Shown one piece after another: positions 55,262 through 64,000 of a stretch of 64,000 nucleotides of DNA. Each line of letters starts with the position of its first letter. Within the stretch, counting starts at the first letter, position 1. Origin of the DNA: Cyathus striatus (lineage: Eukaryota > Basidiomycota > Agaricomycetes > Agaricales > Nidulariaceae); contig JAOVFP010000001.1 in the NCBI GenBank assembly GCA_025738555.1, positions 1,054,001 through 1,118,000 on the forward strand. Direction: 5' to 3'. A program made the translations under genes and the position numbers. The notes under the pieces were generated by a model, which made no database searches, had not been told where the DNA came from, and was given only the letters and a program-made list of their open reading frames with translations.

Positions 55262-55356
55262 ATTTTCTTGAGGGCAGGTGGCTGGTAGCGGCGCCGGCCG
55301 GTAACTATTCCGTTACGTAACATAACGCGACGCGTTACGCCTGCCCTCAAGAAGAT
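55262..55356. mobile_element. 95-bp MITE with ATYTTCTTGAGGGCAGG ends
   Basis: ATTTTCTTGAGGGCAGG (55262-55278) and CCTGCCCTCAAGAAGAT (55340-55356) are inverted copies with one mismatch. The core is GC-rich and palindromic (GCGCCGGCCGG, GTTACGTAAC). One end also occurs upstream of the SPT5-like gene. No clear target duplication was seen. Confidence 0.7.
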
Positions 55357-56144
55357 GGGACCCACTTTTCAACGCATGTGTAGGCGTGCCTCTACTCCCT
55401 TTCTAGTCGCACATACTCTGTAGATTATAAGTAGTAGTAAGATGTGATGTACACGCTACTTTACGCTACTGTCGGTCTGGGGATATATACCATAATTTTG
55501 AAGGTCTACAAGCACGCTAAACTTGGGTAAAGCAATGAGAGTCGGAGGGAAGGTGAAAGGCACTGGCAGGAATATTGATCGACAGGAGATAACTGTACCA
55601 TTTCAGCCAAGTTGAACCTAGTGTTCAAGGGTAGCTGTGAAACACATCAAATGGGGTATTGGTTCACAACCGTTAACTGAAGGGGTGAGGGCTCGTTGAA
55701 CAAGTTGTCGGGATAACATGTATGTCCCCTCTTCATATATCTGTAATCGTTTCTCAGTCTACTAATCTTCAGCATAAACAGCCATTTCGTAGTACATACC
55801 AAGTGTTGCCGTATTGGTTGGGATTTGATAGGATCAAGAAAAAATGTATGTTCCATTTCTTACTGTCTTTTCGACATGCTAACACTTCGTCTGCATGTTT
55901 CTTCACTCTATTTCGAGCTCTCTATCCACAGAATATGTTTCTGCTATGCTGTTCAACGCCTCTGCTCCTTACACGCTGTGGAGCTTCTCTACATGAACAA
56001 TCCACCCCAACCCCTTTCGTCGCCACTGTGCCTCATATATCACTCCAAGACGTGATCTACTTCACCTTCAATTCCCTTCGTGCTCGTTATTGATCTACAT
56101 GTAATATAGGGTATAAATATACTGTCCTTGAAACCTCTATGCCT

Positions 56145-56580
56145 GAGAATGAACATATTCAATGTACTTCAACAACTTAAGCGAGTTGTCGCGTGCCTCG
56201 CCTCCCTCTTCCCAAGCAGCATCGAGTGAATCGGCCATCTTAGCAATGTTCACGTCAATCTTGGCCCCCCCCCGTCCTTGTTGAAGAAAGCCTTTTGGAA
56301 CATCTCCTTAGCCTCGAAGGTGACGTCCTCTATCATCCCCGTGGGTGTCTGCCAAGTGCTAGCACGGTACTTCAGCCCATAGCCCAAGCGCACCTGCGAT
56401 AGCTCAGAACCGCATCCATACACCTGGGAGACAAGGATGGAGAGCAAGGGCTCTCTGCGCGAGCAATGCCCTGCAATACTAACAGGCATACATACACAAT
56501 ACATTATTGAAAAGTGGTAAGCATGCTTAGGAAGTTCTTCAGACTCCCTGATGCTTTCGCATCTGTCAACATGCCACAAC
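56145..56580 (-). pseudogene. Unrecognised gene fragment with poly-G frameshift
   Basis: Minus-strand translation reads EPLLSILVSQ, YGCGSELSQVRLGYGLKYRA, TWQTPTGMIEDVTFEAKEMF and FFNKDGGG. A run of nine G (56265-56273) breaks the frame. With one more G it continues AKIDVNIAKMADSLDAAWEE and ARDNSLKLLKYIEYVHSQA to a stop at about 56145. The clean protein character on both sides argues for a real, perhaps intact, gene with a consensus error. No family is recognised. Confidence 0.5.
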
Positions 56581-57160
56581 AGTCAGATAACCGAAATGCA
56601 TTACAGTAGACTAATTCGGCACTCTAGTCTGACTATTTTATGACGCTGAAGAACATTATTCATGAGGTATATGATTATCCATATTTACTGGTACGAGTGG
56701 CGTCTCTGGTGCAGCTGATTTCGTCCTTGATGGTGTTGACAACGTCAGTTCGACTCCCTAAGCTGAAGGTGTACAGATACGTGTACGGAGTGCAGTAGCG
56801 TCCATCTACAGCTTTTACTCTAACTGGTTGTCGAGATAGGGGAAACGTCCTGTGGGAAATTCCGAAGAGCCAGAGGAAGGCCGCTTGTCCAGTAAATCAA
56901 TACACACAAACACTTCTCATAGCGCTGGGACAGGTAAACAGTGAGTATAGAATGCTCTCTTGTAGTCAATGAGCTGACCGCAATTCTTAGGTGGATGTGA
57001 TGGTTCTAATTCTAGTTTGATCCAGCGATACCATTTGCTAATTGAATATAGAAACCTTGTCGTTGGTCCTACGGAGCCATCTGTAACTGAGTCATGTATG
57101 CCCTGTCACCTTCAGTAAAAACGCTCAGTCACTAATACATAGCGATTTAGTCATCATGGG

Positions 57161-57220
57161 GTCACTATTGATCTAATGGTGACGAAGGTGTCATTTTTTT
57201 AAACTCAAATTTGACTGTTG
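57161..57220 (+). repeat. 60-bp direct repeat, copy 1
   Basis: The block from GTCACTATTGATCTAATGGT to CTCAAATTTGACTGTTG recurs at 57591-57650 with a single substitution (59 of 60). Copies are 430 bp apart in non-coding DNA. They may be short terminal repeats of a small element or a recent duplication. Confidence 0.8.
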
Positions 57221-57590
57221 TGTGATATAACTATTCTAATGCCTCCGTATTGTAAAATTTAAAAAAATATTGACTTTAGAGGGACTTTCTAACTAATACT
57301 GTTGTTTTGTCACCCACTGAAACAAGATACGTCACACATCACTATACATTGAGCGGCTAAGTCATCGATTGGTTTCCAGAGATGATGCGCCGATGTGCCG
57401 ATGCATATGTAACACATTATGTAACTGTGACATTGTTTCCTATGTAAGCCTACCCCAGCTAAAAAAAAATAGACTGTGCACCCGAACAGGCCCGAGTACT
57501 TTTAGATAATACACTGCCAGAGGCTTGCACGTAGGCAAACTGTAAGCTTGTTTGTACTTAGACTGTAGTTCGGACTGTAAGCAGACTAGA

Positions 57591-57650
57591 GTCACTATTG
57601 ATCTAATGGTGACGAAGGTGTCATTTTGTTAAACTCAAATTTGACTGTTG
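57591..57650 (+). repeat. 60-bp direct repeat, copy 2
   Basis: This is the partner of 57161-57220. The outer flanks differ (TCATCATGGG before copy 1, AGCAGACTAG before copy 2) and no short target duplication brackets the pair. Confidence 0.8.
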
Positions 57651-57659
57651 GCTGACCGT

Positions 57660-58830
57660 GCATAATTTTGAGTAGTCTAAATTTGTATACAAGAAGTCTC
57701 ATAGAGTACAATGAATAGTCAATCTAAGGTTCTCCAGAAGTCATCGCTTTGTCGTGTACTAGTCAAAGTCATAAAGCAAAATCCCAATGTAAGCACATGT
57801 ACTTAGAAGGGGCAAAATAATGGGTGGGGGTGTCATAGGGAGGAAGTTTGCACCACTTGGGATAACCTGGTCTTATACATATAGGCATGAACACGAAGCA
57901 GAAGAAATTGGAACATACAATGTGAACAGACTGACAGCAGCATCTCCCATCACCATCTCAACCCGTCTAACTTTGCCGAGGATCCGACGCCTATGAGATT
58001 GTAGGTGGTGTACACGGTGATGAGTCGGTCTTGATGAGGTTGTCCTGCAGCCTAAATTGAGGGCTTGTAGAGGAAGGGACACACAGGGTGGGGGAGGAAA
58101 CGAGTGGGAGAAAGGCCTCTAAGGCGAAGAGAGGGAAAGGGCATCAGCTGCTGAAGTTCTGCTCAGTATAAGTATATTTAGCGGATCTGGAGTTTCAAAT
58201 GACTTGTTTACATATGTAAGCTAAGTACTTAGCTAGTTTTAGATCGGAACCGAAGGCTCGGCCCTCCAAATATGTAGTGCAACTTAGCGAAATTACTCTT
58301 GCACTCTTGAGTCGACTCTTAGATACAGTTACGCATACATACATATGTATATAACATAATTACTTGGCATCACGGATCGGATTTCGATGTTTTTGTGCAG
58401 AGTTTACATTTGCATATATTTAATATGCTGTTACTTCAATATTAGTTTTCTATTGCTTTGCAAGTGTAGGTGATACATAGGAAAGACTCATCGAAGGTGA
58501 ACATAGTACACTTATGTTTAATCACACAATAATGGACAAAAGTCAAACTAAAGGGACTGAAAGCTTACTCCAAATAGCGGCGTGAAACAGGCTATATTGA
58601 CTAAATCACTACCCTTGTCGGATTAATATCCGACTATTTACAGACTTTTGACAAGTAAGCGACTGTGGGTTGGCTGGCTTCTGGGTGGTTGTCATCAGGT
58701 AGATGATTACGTCTGACCAGCGTCTGACTGAGTGTTTTTACTGAGTGTCACCATTCATATCCCGGGTTCGATTGTTATTTTGTGCATCCATTCTTGCATG
58801 CATTTCTCAGTGAGTTGAAGATCTCTTAAC
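57660..58830. other. No supported gene
   Basis: The one frame (57873-58082, minus) shows no motif. A short palindrome GTCGGATTAATATCCGAC is at about 58617-58634. Confidence 0.5.
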
Positions 58831-58845
58831 ATTTCCACTAACTTT

Positions 58846-59215
58846 AGTTAGTAGGGTTATAGGGCTCGAGCTCGAATTTTCTTGACAGTAAATTATAATA
58901 CACGTGTTCTTGTTTGAATTCTCAGCAGTTCACATTCTCTCTTGTTCAGCTTCATTCAGGTCTGTGAGGTCAACCTCTGCGGCCTGCATGGCAATTATAA
59001 TAAATTTTGTACATACTAAGTATGCACGACATTTCTCACAGGTTTTACGCTCGTGTTGACTATTAGTATAAGTGAATCTACTTATTTGTAAGTTCTTTCC
59101 TTACTTGCGTATAGTTTCTGGCGATAGCCAGCCTTATTTGTTATTCCCACTAACTTTAGTTGGTAGGGTTATAGGGCTCGGGCTCCAATATTTTTTGGCA
59201 GTACATCACATTTTG
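58846..59215 (+). repeat. LTR-like block repeated ~297 bp apart
   Basis: CCACTAACTTTAGTTAGTAG GGTTATAGGGCTCGAGCTC at about 58848 recurs as CCACTAACTTTAGTTGGTAG GGTTATAGGGCTCGGGCTC at about 59145, followed in both by a TTTTT-GACAG/GGCAGTA tail. These are probably decayed long-terminal-repeat fragments. The hydrophobic frame at 59072-59476 overlaps the second copy and the next MITE and is not a gene. Confidence 0.55.
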
Positions 59216-59364
59216 TTTGCACCTGTTAAATATTTCGGCTTTTCGGCTGCTCCTTTGTTCTTCGTTTATTTAGTTAACCTCTACATTCGTGCTCGTGAAC
59301 TCCTCTTATCTTTTCGGGAGCACTGCTTCAGCAGTTGGTATCAATTCCCGTTCGTATTTATATA

Positions 59365-60041
59365 CAGTGTTGGGGTGTTCCTTGACACACGGACACTCCT
59401 TGACACACTTTCACAGATTTTATTCTCCAGCCTTGTATTATTGTTGTATTGCTTTGAAAATTCGCATAAGTACTAATATACATACTATTTTATAGAAAAC
59501 AAATTTTAGAGTGTATATAAGAGAAGGTGAGGAAGCTAAGGCAGGATTACTGCAAAGTCAGGAGAAATTGTAAGCTTTTTCCTCTTTTATTTGCCACTTT
59601 AAGAGCTTCTATGCCATTCTTACATTTTGAAAATTTTGTGTTAGTAAATAGAATATATAAAGCAACTTTCTTCCAAATTACAACTCAATAGACATATAAA
59701 TGCGGTGACAAAAAAAGATACAAAGATAAATCGTGCAAAAGTGTGTCCCGCGCATGACAAATGCGAATCACACGCTCTTGATCCCACTTAAAATAGCTGG
59801 TGTGAGCTAATGTGACACATGTGACACTACCGTGTCAAGTTCTGTTTGTGACCCAAAAGTGATTCTCTCATTAATCCAACTTCTACGCTACATTCTACAT
59901 CTATACCTACATTTAAACTTTGTATTTTGCATCCCAATATGTTCTAGAGTATTTATATCAACTTTTTATAGGTGTTTTCCACTTTGTGGATGATTAAATC
60001 CAACTTTAAAAGTGGGTGTGTCAAGGAATGCCCCAATACTG
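59365..60041. mobile_element. ~677-bp MITE with CAGTGTTGGGG / CCCCAATACTG ends
   Basis: CAGTGTTGGGGTGTTCCTTG at left matches the reverse complement of the right end (CAGTATTGGGGCATTCCTTG), followed in both by ACACAC. CAGT-type termini and a TA before the left end suggest a Tc1/mariner- or pogo-type element, but the right flank is TT, so the target duplication is not confirmed. Near the left end TCCTTGACACAC occurs twice. The interior (59697-59850) contains GTGACACATGTGACAC, similar in style to the TE1 arrays. No gene is inside. Confidence 0.6.
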
Positions 60042-60049
60042 TTGTGATT

Positions 60050-61040
60050 CGGATTTTATTTACCGGTGCCCTCTTTTAATGTATCTACATAAATTAACGC
60101 TTCCACTTTGACAAGTACTGATGCTTTCGGTTATGAAACCTATCAACCTTGCTTAAGTACTTATTATTCGTATTATAGTGTTTTTTCCTTTCCCTTTCGC
60201 TGTCGCGGAGGGACAACCAGAGGATACAACACTATTTGTACATCTTTGGCAAGAGCTTTATTTTATTAGTAAGCATTATACATACCATCTGAGCACGTAC
60301 GACTTAGAAACAGAAAACAACGGTTCGACTTTGACGTATCTGTTCTCACGTTGCTTCCCCGACAGCTATCCCAATGAATACATGTTTTCTATATTCTCAT
60401 ACTATTGTGATACTTATGCAGAATAAAATTAGTTGATAACATTTTATTACTCGACATTGACATCTACTACTACGGGACCCGGGTACTTTCCTAGCGATAC
60501 CTCACTCTAAGTTACCCGCCACATCGAAGTATGATAGAAAAACGTGAAAGAGAGGGAAAATCAAGAAGAATAGAGAGATAATTACTAAAAACTGGCACCA
60601 TAAACTAGTTAATGAGTCCCTATCAAATTGGAACAGGAAGAATGGCCATTATGCTGAGCCAGAAATATTTCGGAACGATATAGAGTGATCAGTAAAGTGG
60701 AATTTCAGAAGTTGTTAGTCGATAATCAAATGGAAACCGGTAAAAACACCGGTTTTAATTATCTCGACAATTGGAAACAGAATTTCAATACAGAACGAAA
60801 TTTTCTACATTTCTATGTACCTTGTAGCAGCCTTAGCTTGCAGTACCGCTTTCCTCCACTTGTAAATCTAAGGCAGAATTCAGCGATATAGTATCGGACA
60901 CAAAAAGCCAACACATACATATGCTAAGATGTAGAACAAAGCAGAATAATACAACACTAAGATCATCAATGCTTTGATAGCTCATCGAGTTAGGCCCTTG
61001 GTTTAGGTTTTAGAATTTCGCGTACAAATTACCAAATACT
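60050..61040. other. No confident gene; two unassigned frames
   Basis: The plus frame at 60178-60426 (FAVAEGQPEDTTLFVHLWQE...) has protein-like composition and might be an exon, but no partner exon or family was recognised. The frame at 60685-60891 is weaker. Confidence 0.35.
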
Positions 61041-61049
61041 TGAGTACTT

Positions 61050-62425
61050 ACAACGTCATGCACTCTCTCAAGAATACTTTTGGGCCCTAAAATTTATATC
61101 AGTATGTATCCGACTAGGTTATAAATAACTTACTTAGAATAGCGCTCCAGATTGAAATCTTTGGGTTACGCCCATTTGATGCTGCAGCAATAAATTCAGT
61201 TCCATTAATGCAAAGGGTCTGTCGTATACATCAAAATCAAATCAAAATACTCGAGGTATGAAATACCTCTAACGTGTTGGCTGATGATTCTATATAGACA
61301 TGTTGTAAGTCGGAAATAAGGACCAGTAACCAAATACTAACCGTCAAACCCCAGTGTCTGAGATACAGCTTGCAGATTGGTATCCCAGATTTGCAGACGT
61401 CCCTGTCTCGAACCGCAGATGTGCTTTCCATAGTTCAAAAATAAGGAGCTTACTAGCTCATTTTGAATTCTCCTAGGAGCCCCTATCGTAGGGCCTTGAC
61501 GCAATTCTCGCAAGAGGTATGTTACCATGTAACCCTCATGGTTAGATAGAAGGAGGCGATCTTTGTCAGAAGAAAGAGAAGAGATTCCACTATAGATCGG
61601 TGGGATGAGTAATGATAGTATGATAAACAATAATGATAATATAGCTTACATGTTTCGAAATGGAGGAATTATCCTCCATAGTTGAGTATTGCTTGATAAG
61701 CACCAGCATCTATATATATAATTATATATGGTTAATCCCACAAAACGAAATGAACCTACACTACGCCGTGGTTACGATAAGTTACGATGAGCCGTTTGTC
61801 ACCCCTTCCATAGAAATTTAAGGATGAAGCACGAAGGCCATTGCCACTTTCAATCTCGGGATACAGGTCATTCGGGTTTGGGAGAATGTTGTCAGTGGCG
61901 AAGAGTCCTTTCCAGTGTTAGAATAGAGCCAATAGCCAATGGAAGAAAACACACCATGGCGAAGCCACGTAGCCACGTGAACTTCTGATCCAACTCCGAG
62001 AGCGAGCTTTCGGCCTGATCCAGAGACATCGATGGCATATCCGGGAGCATTCGCAGACCCAGTCAGGACAGCAGTCAAGTTCTAAACAACATAAGACTAG
62101 TAATATCCGACACAAAAGAATATACACATACGTGAAAATTGGTTAGTGTATAAATCCCGCGAGCGGAACCGCAGTAAAGCTCTTGGTGAAATATAGGATC
62201 CCAGGCCAGAGAAAGGACAGGAGAATGGATCGGGACGTAATAAAGTAGCTCCCCAGATAAGACGGAGTAAATATACACATATCCATCTCCACCACCGCTG
62301 GCCAGATAGTGCCCATCAGGGGAGAATTTCAAAACTGTGATGGATCTGTTGTTGCCTCTGCGAGACCAGGCATTCACGTAGGTAGGATCCATAATTGTGC
62401 AGATACGTGCTTCCAAACCACGCAC
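61050..62425 (-). CDS. WD40 beta-propeller protein, multi-exon
   Basis: The first exon (from about 62425; true start uncertain) reads NRSITVLKFSPDGHYLASGG, GDGYVYIYSVLSGELLYYVP, HSPVLSLAWDP, two successive WD40 blades. Introns (GTATGT...TTAG; GTGTGT...AAAG; GTAGTG...CAG) lead to NLTAVLTGSANAPGYAIDVS, GLFATDNILPNPNDLYPEIE, DKRLIVTYRNHGV, SGISSLSSDKDRLLLSNHEG, GKHICGSRQGRLQIWDTNLQ and finally INGTEFIAAASNGRNPKISI with WSAILS. The D-x-x-IW/VYIY signatures mark at least four blades. No stop interrupts the spliced frame. WD40 proteins are scaffolds; Agaricomycetes have many of unknown role resembling this type. No partner domain (caspase, NACHT) is visible upstream. Confidence 0.7.
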
Positions 62426-63072
62426 ACATATATACGAGAAAACTGCGAAAGATCGCCGATTGTCGCACCTGAATCGATTACTAAAATATTTCTCAAGTAG
62501 AATAATTTAAATCACGAAGCAGCATTTGGACACTGTGATAATCCCCCAAGGAAGACCCCGAATACCAGAGAGTTTAGACCATGAGTTTACGAATAATTTC
62601 CACCTCATGCTTCACCGTTTCTCTTTCAATAACCCCGGAAGTAAAACATGTTACTCCATGTTTATCTGTTGCGTGAGTCAGGTGCCGCGGCGTTATGGCA
62701 TGGGCGGGCCTAAAATATACAAAGCAGAAGAGGAACTTCAGTGATGCAGATTGTCAAAAATCTTTTCAAGCCTTATTAATCATTTCTCGTAGTTTAATAC
62801 TCAATTCTATGGCTTTAAGTCAATCTCTATTTGTAAAAGTATTATATTGAATCTCAATTTCTGTGATGTGCTTAACCAGCTCAAATGAACAAAAATAGAG
62901 ATCAGCTCCGACGCTAAGAATTACAAAGTACACTAATTATCTACTGTACAATTCTTCGGGAAACACGATGGGCGTCCCATCTCTCTCAGCCGGAACGATT
63001 GCCTGTCGGCAACACATTAAAAACCTAACACGGTGTTCAGGAAAATATGCAAGCTGTAGCACGGTGTGAGAC

Positions 63073-63450
63073 CTACACGTTAACGGCCTTCTTTGCCACC
63101 AACTTCTGTTGTCTCGACCGGATACTGACATATGACCTTGTTGAGCCCATTTTGAGGACTAGTAAGTCACCATGCCAGACGGTGAGACCAGTCACTAGCT
63201 TTGCGGTGTAATTTCTGGTTGAAAAGTTACCCTTTCGGTATCGGTATATCACCCTGTAGGTGTGCCTCTTTGATCCATCTCGGATGTTCACAATTGTCAA
63301 CCGTACAGGGACGGTCAAATAATTCGTTAGAACGACTTCAGCTGCGGGAAAAGCAGTATAAGGGTCGTCGGGCGAAAGGTGAAGTGGGATATCGACAGAT
63401 TGGGCGGTCCGAGGGTGAAAAGAAGGGTAATAGATGCCTTTGATGGTGAG
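63073..63450 (-). CDS. Unrecognised gene, terminal exon
   Basis: After an acceptor TTTAG at about 63450 the frame reads LTIKGIYYPSFHPRTAQSVD, IPLHLSPDDPYTAFPAAEVV, LTNYLTVPVRLTIVNIRDGS, YRVIYRYRKGNFST, LVTGLTVWHGDLLVLKMGST and RQQKLVAKKAVNV, ending in a stop at 63073. The exon is about 125 residues with good protein character and a basic end, and is intact. Upstream exons in 63500-63950 (for example YQALTEPEIMTNVRLCSISL) could belong to it, but frames disagree. No domain is recognised. Confidence 0.5.
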   Translation of the reverse strand, partial: LTIKGIYYPSFHPRTAQSVDIPLHLSPDDPYTAFPAAEVVLTNYLTVPVRLTIVNIRDGSKRHTYRVIYRYRKGNFSTRNYTAKLVTGLTVWHGDLLVLKMGSTRSYVSIRSRQQKLVAKKAVNV

Positions 63451-63499
63451 CTAAATAAAATATTATTCACTCAGGCTCAATAAGTCGTATCATAAGGAG

Positions 63500-64000
63500 G
63501 CAAATACGAACCATGTTCAAGGTTTACTAGGATGAAGATGGGAAAACAGAAACGCAGAGTACAGCTGTCTCCTTCCCCATAAAAGCTCTTCGATATCGTA
63601 CCTCATTCCACATTAAACACACCTACTAGTGCGACTACTCTAGAGCACTTGAACGTGGATAGTCTTTTGGGGTACTCCATGAGGCCTGTCTTTGTCTTCA
63701 GATAACACCACTGTTTCACATTGCTTCATCAGCAGGGACTTCGATCGGTGGAACCCAAGGAGCCTGTTGAGAAGCCGAGAGATATAGAACAAAGGCGTAC
63801 GTTCGTCATAATTTCGGGTTCGGTGAGTGCTTGGTACCAAGCTTTTATGACCATATGATTACCTCTTGAGAGAAGTGAATCTAAAGCTACAATTAATTTG
63901 AATATCCACATTATAGTGCGAGATTCCTTTCGTAGATTCTGTCGGGATTATACTTAAATGAATTTTACTCGGTAGACCCGGACCGAGATGCTCTGGCCAC
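63500..64000. other. Window edge, unassigned
   Basis: Short minus-strand frames at 63640-63911 overlap in different phases. One may be an upstream exon of the preceding gene, but no splice model was convincing. Confidence 0.3.

Noticed and set aside
59072..59476. Hydrophobic 134-residue frame as a membrane protein
   Set aside because: It spans the second LTR-like block and the MITE terminus; the hydrophobicity follows from T-rich DNA.

Overview
The window looks like a transposon-rich stretch of a basidiomycete (Agaricomycete-type) fungal genome. The reasons are: about fifty-base GT...AG introns splitting most recognisable genes; an NB-ARC/TPR gene of fungal STAND type; a Tnp2-type (CACTA/EnSpm) transposase of the form common in mushrooms; Ty1/copia and Ty3/gypsy remnants; a Helitron-type PIF1-like helicase; and hAT relics. 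No prokaryotic gene organisation is visible. Species cannot be named from sequence alone.

Layout. 1-4026: 3' part of a decayed hAT transposon, with a GC-richer insert at about 912-1985. 4.0-6.0 kb: AT-rich non-coding DNA with a CTCCATGT minisatellite. 6.0-11.8 kb (minus): an NB-ARC/TPR (NLR-like) gene split by a 3852-bp palindromic element (TE1, 6538-10389). 11.8-15.5 kb: small hairpins and unassigned DNA. 15522-17154: a hAT-like foldback element whose right arm carries a 218-bp LTR-like insert with an embedded tRNA-like sequence. 17.6-26.5 kb: minus-strand genes of unrecognised families, including two tandem paralogues and a membrane protein. 26.7-28.9 kb: PIF1-like helicase. 30.1-30.5 kb: copia remnant. 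30.7-31.1 kb: a small three-exon gene. 32.9-36.9 kb: nearly intact Tnp2 transposase. 39.0-46.2 kb (minus): an SPT5-like gene (NGN, KOW domains, CTR-like segment) split by a second palindromic element (TE2, 40583-44790). 47.1-51.0 kb: nested LTR retrotransposon debris including a solo LTR. 51-61 kb: low-complexity DNA, a second copy of the small-gene family, several MITE-like elements and repeats. 61.0-63.5 kb: a WD40 gene and an unrecognised gene.

The most unusual objects are TE1 and TE2. They share terminal GTGTCAGCCAA repeats, the same unequal outer flanks (ATAA at one end, GAGTG at the other), an 8-bp target duplication, and about 1-kb inverted arms. Each arm is layered as terminal sequence, then a tandem repeat carrying TGATCA palindromes, then a TGTCAC-word array, then a non-coding core. 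Each sits in an exon of a different host-type gene, and flanking codons can be joined by removing the element plus one target copy.

Almost every in-frame stop inside otherwise recognisable coding sequence is TGA, at positions where relatives have CGA (Arg) or TGG (Trp). This fits C-to-T decay, probably of methylated CpG. Several frameshifts lie in homopolymers and could be either decay or consensus errors. Exon-level statements come from hand translation; no search was run.
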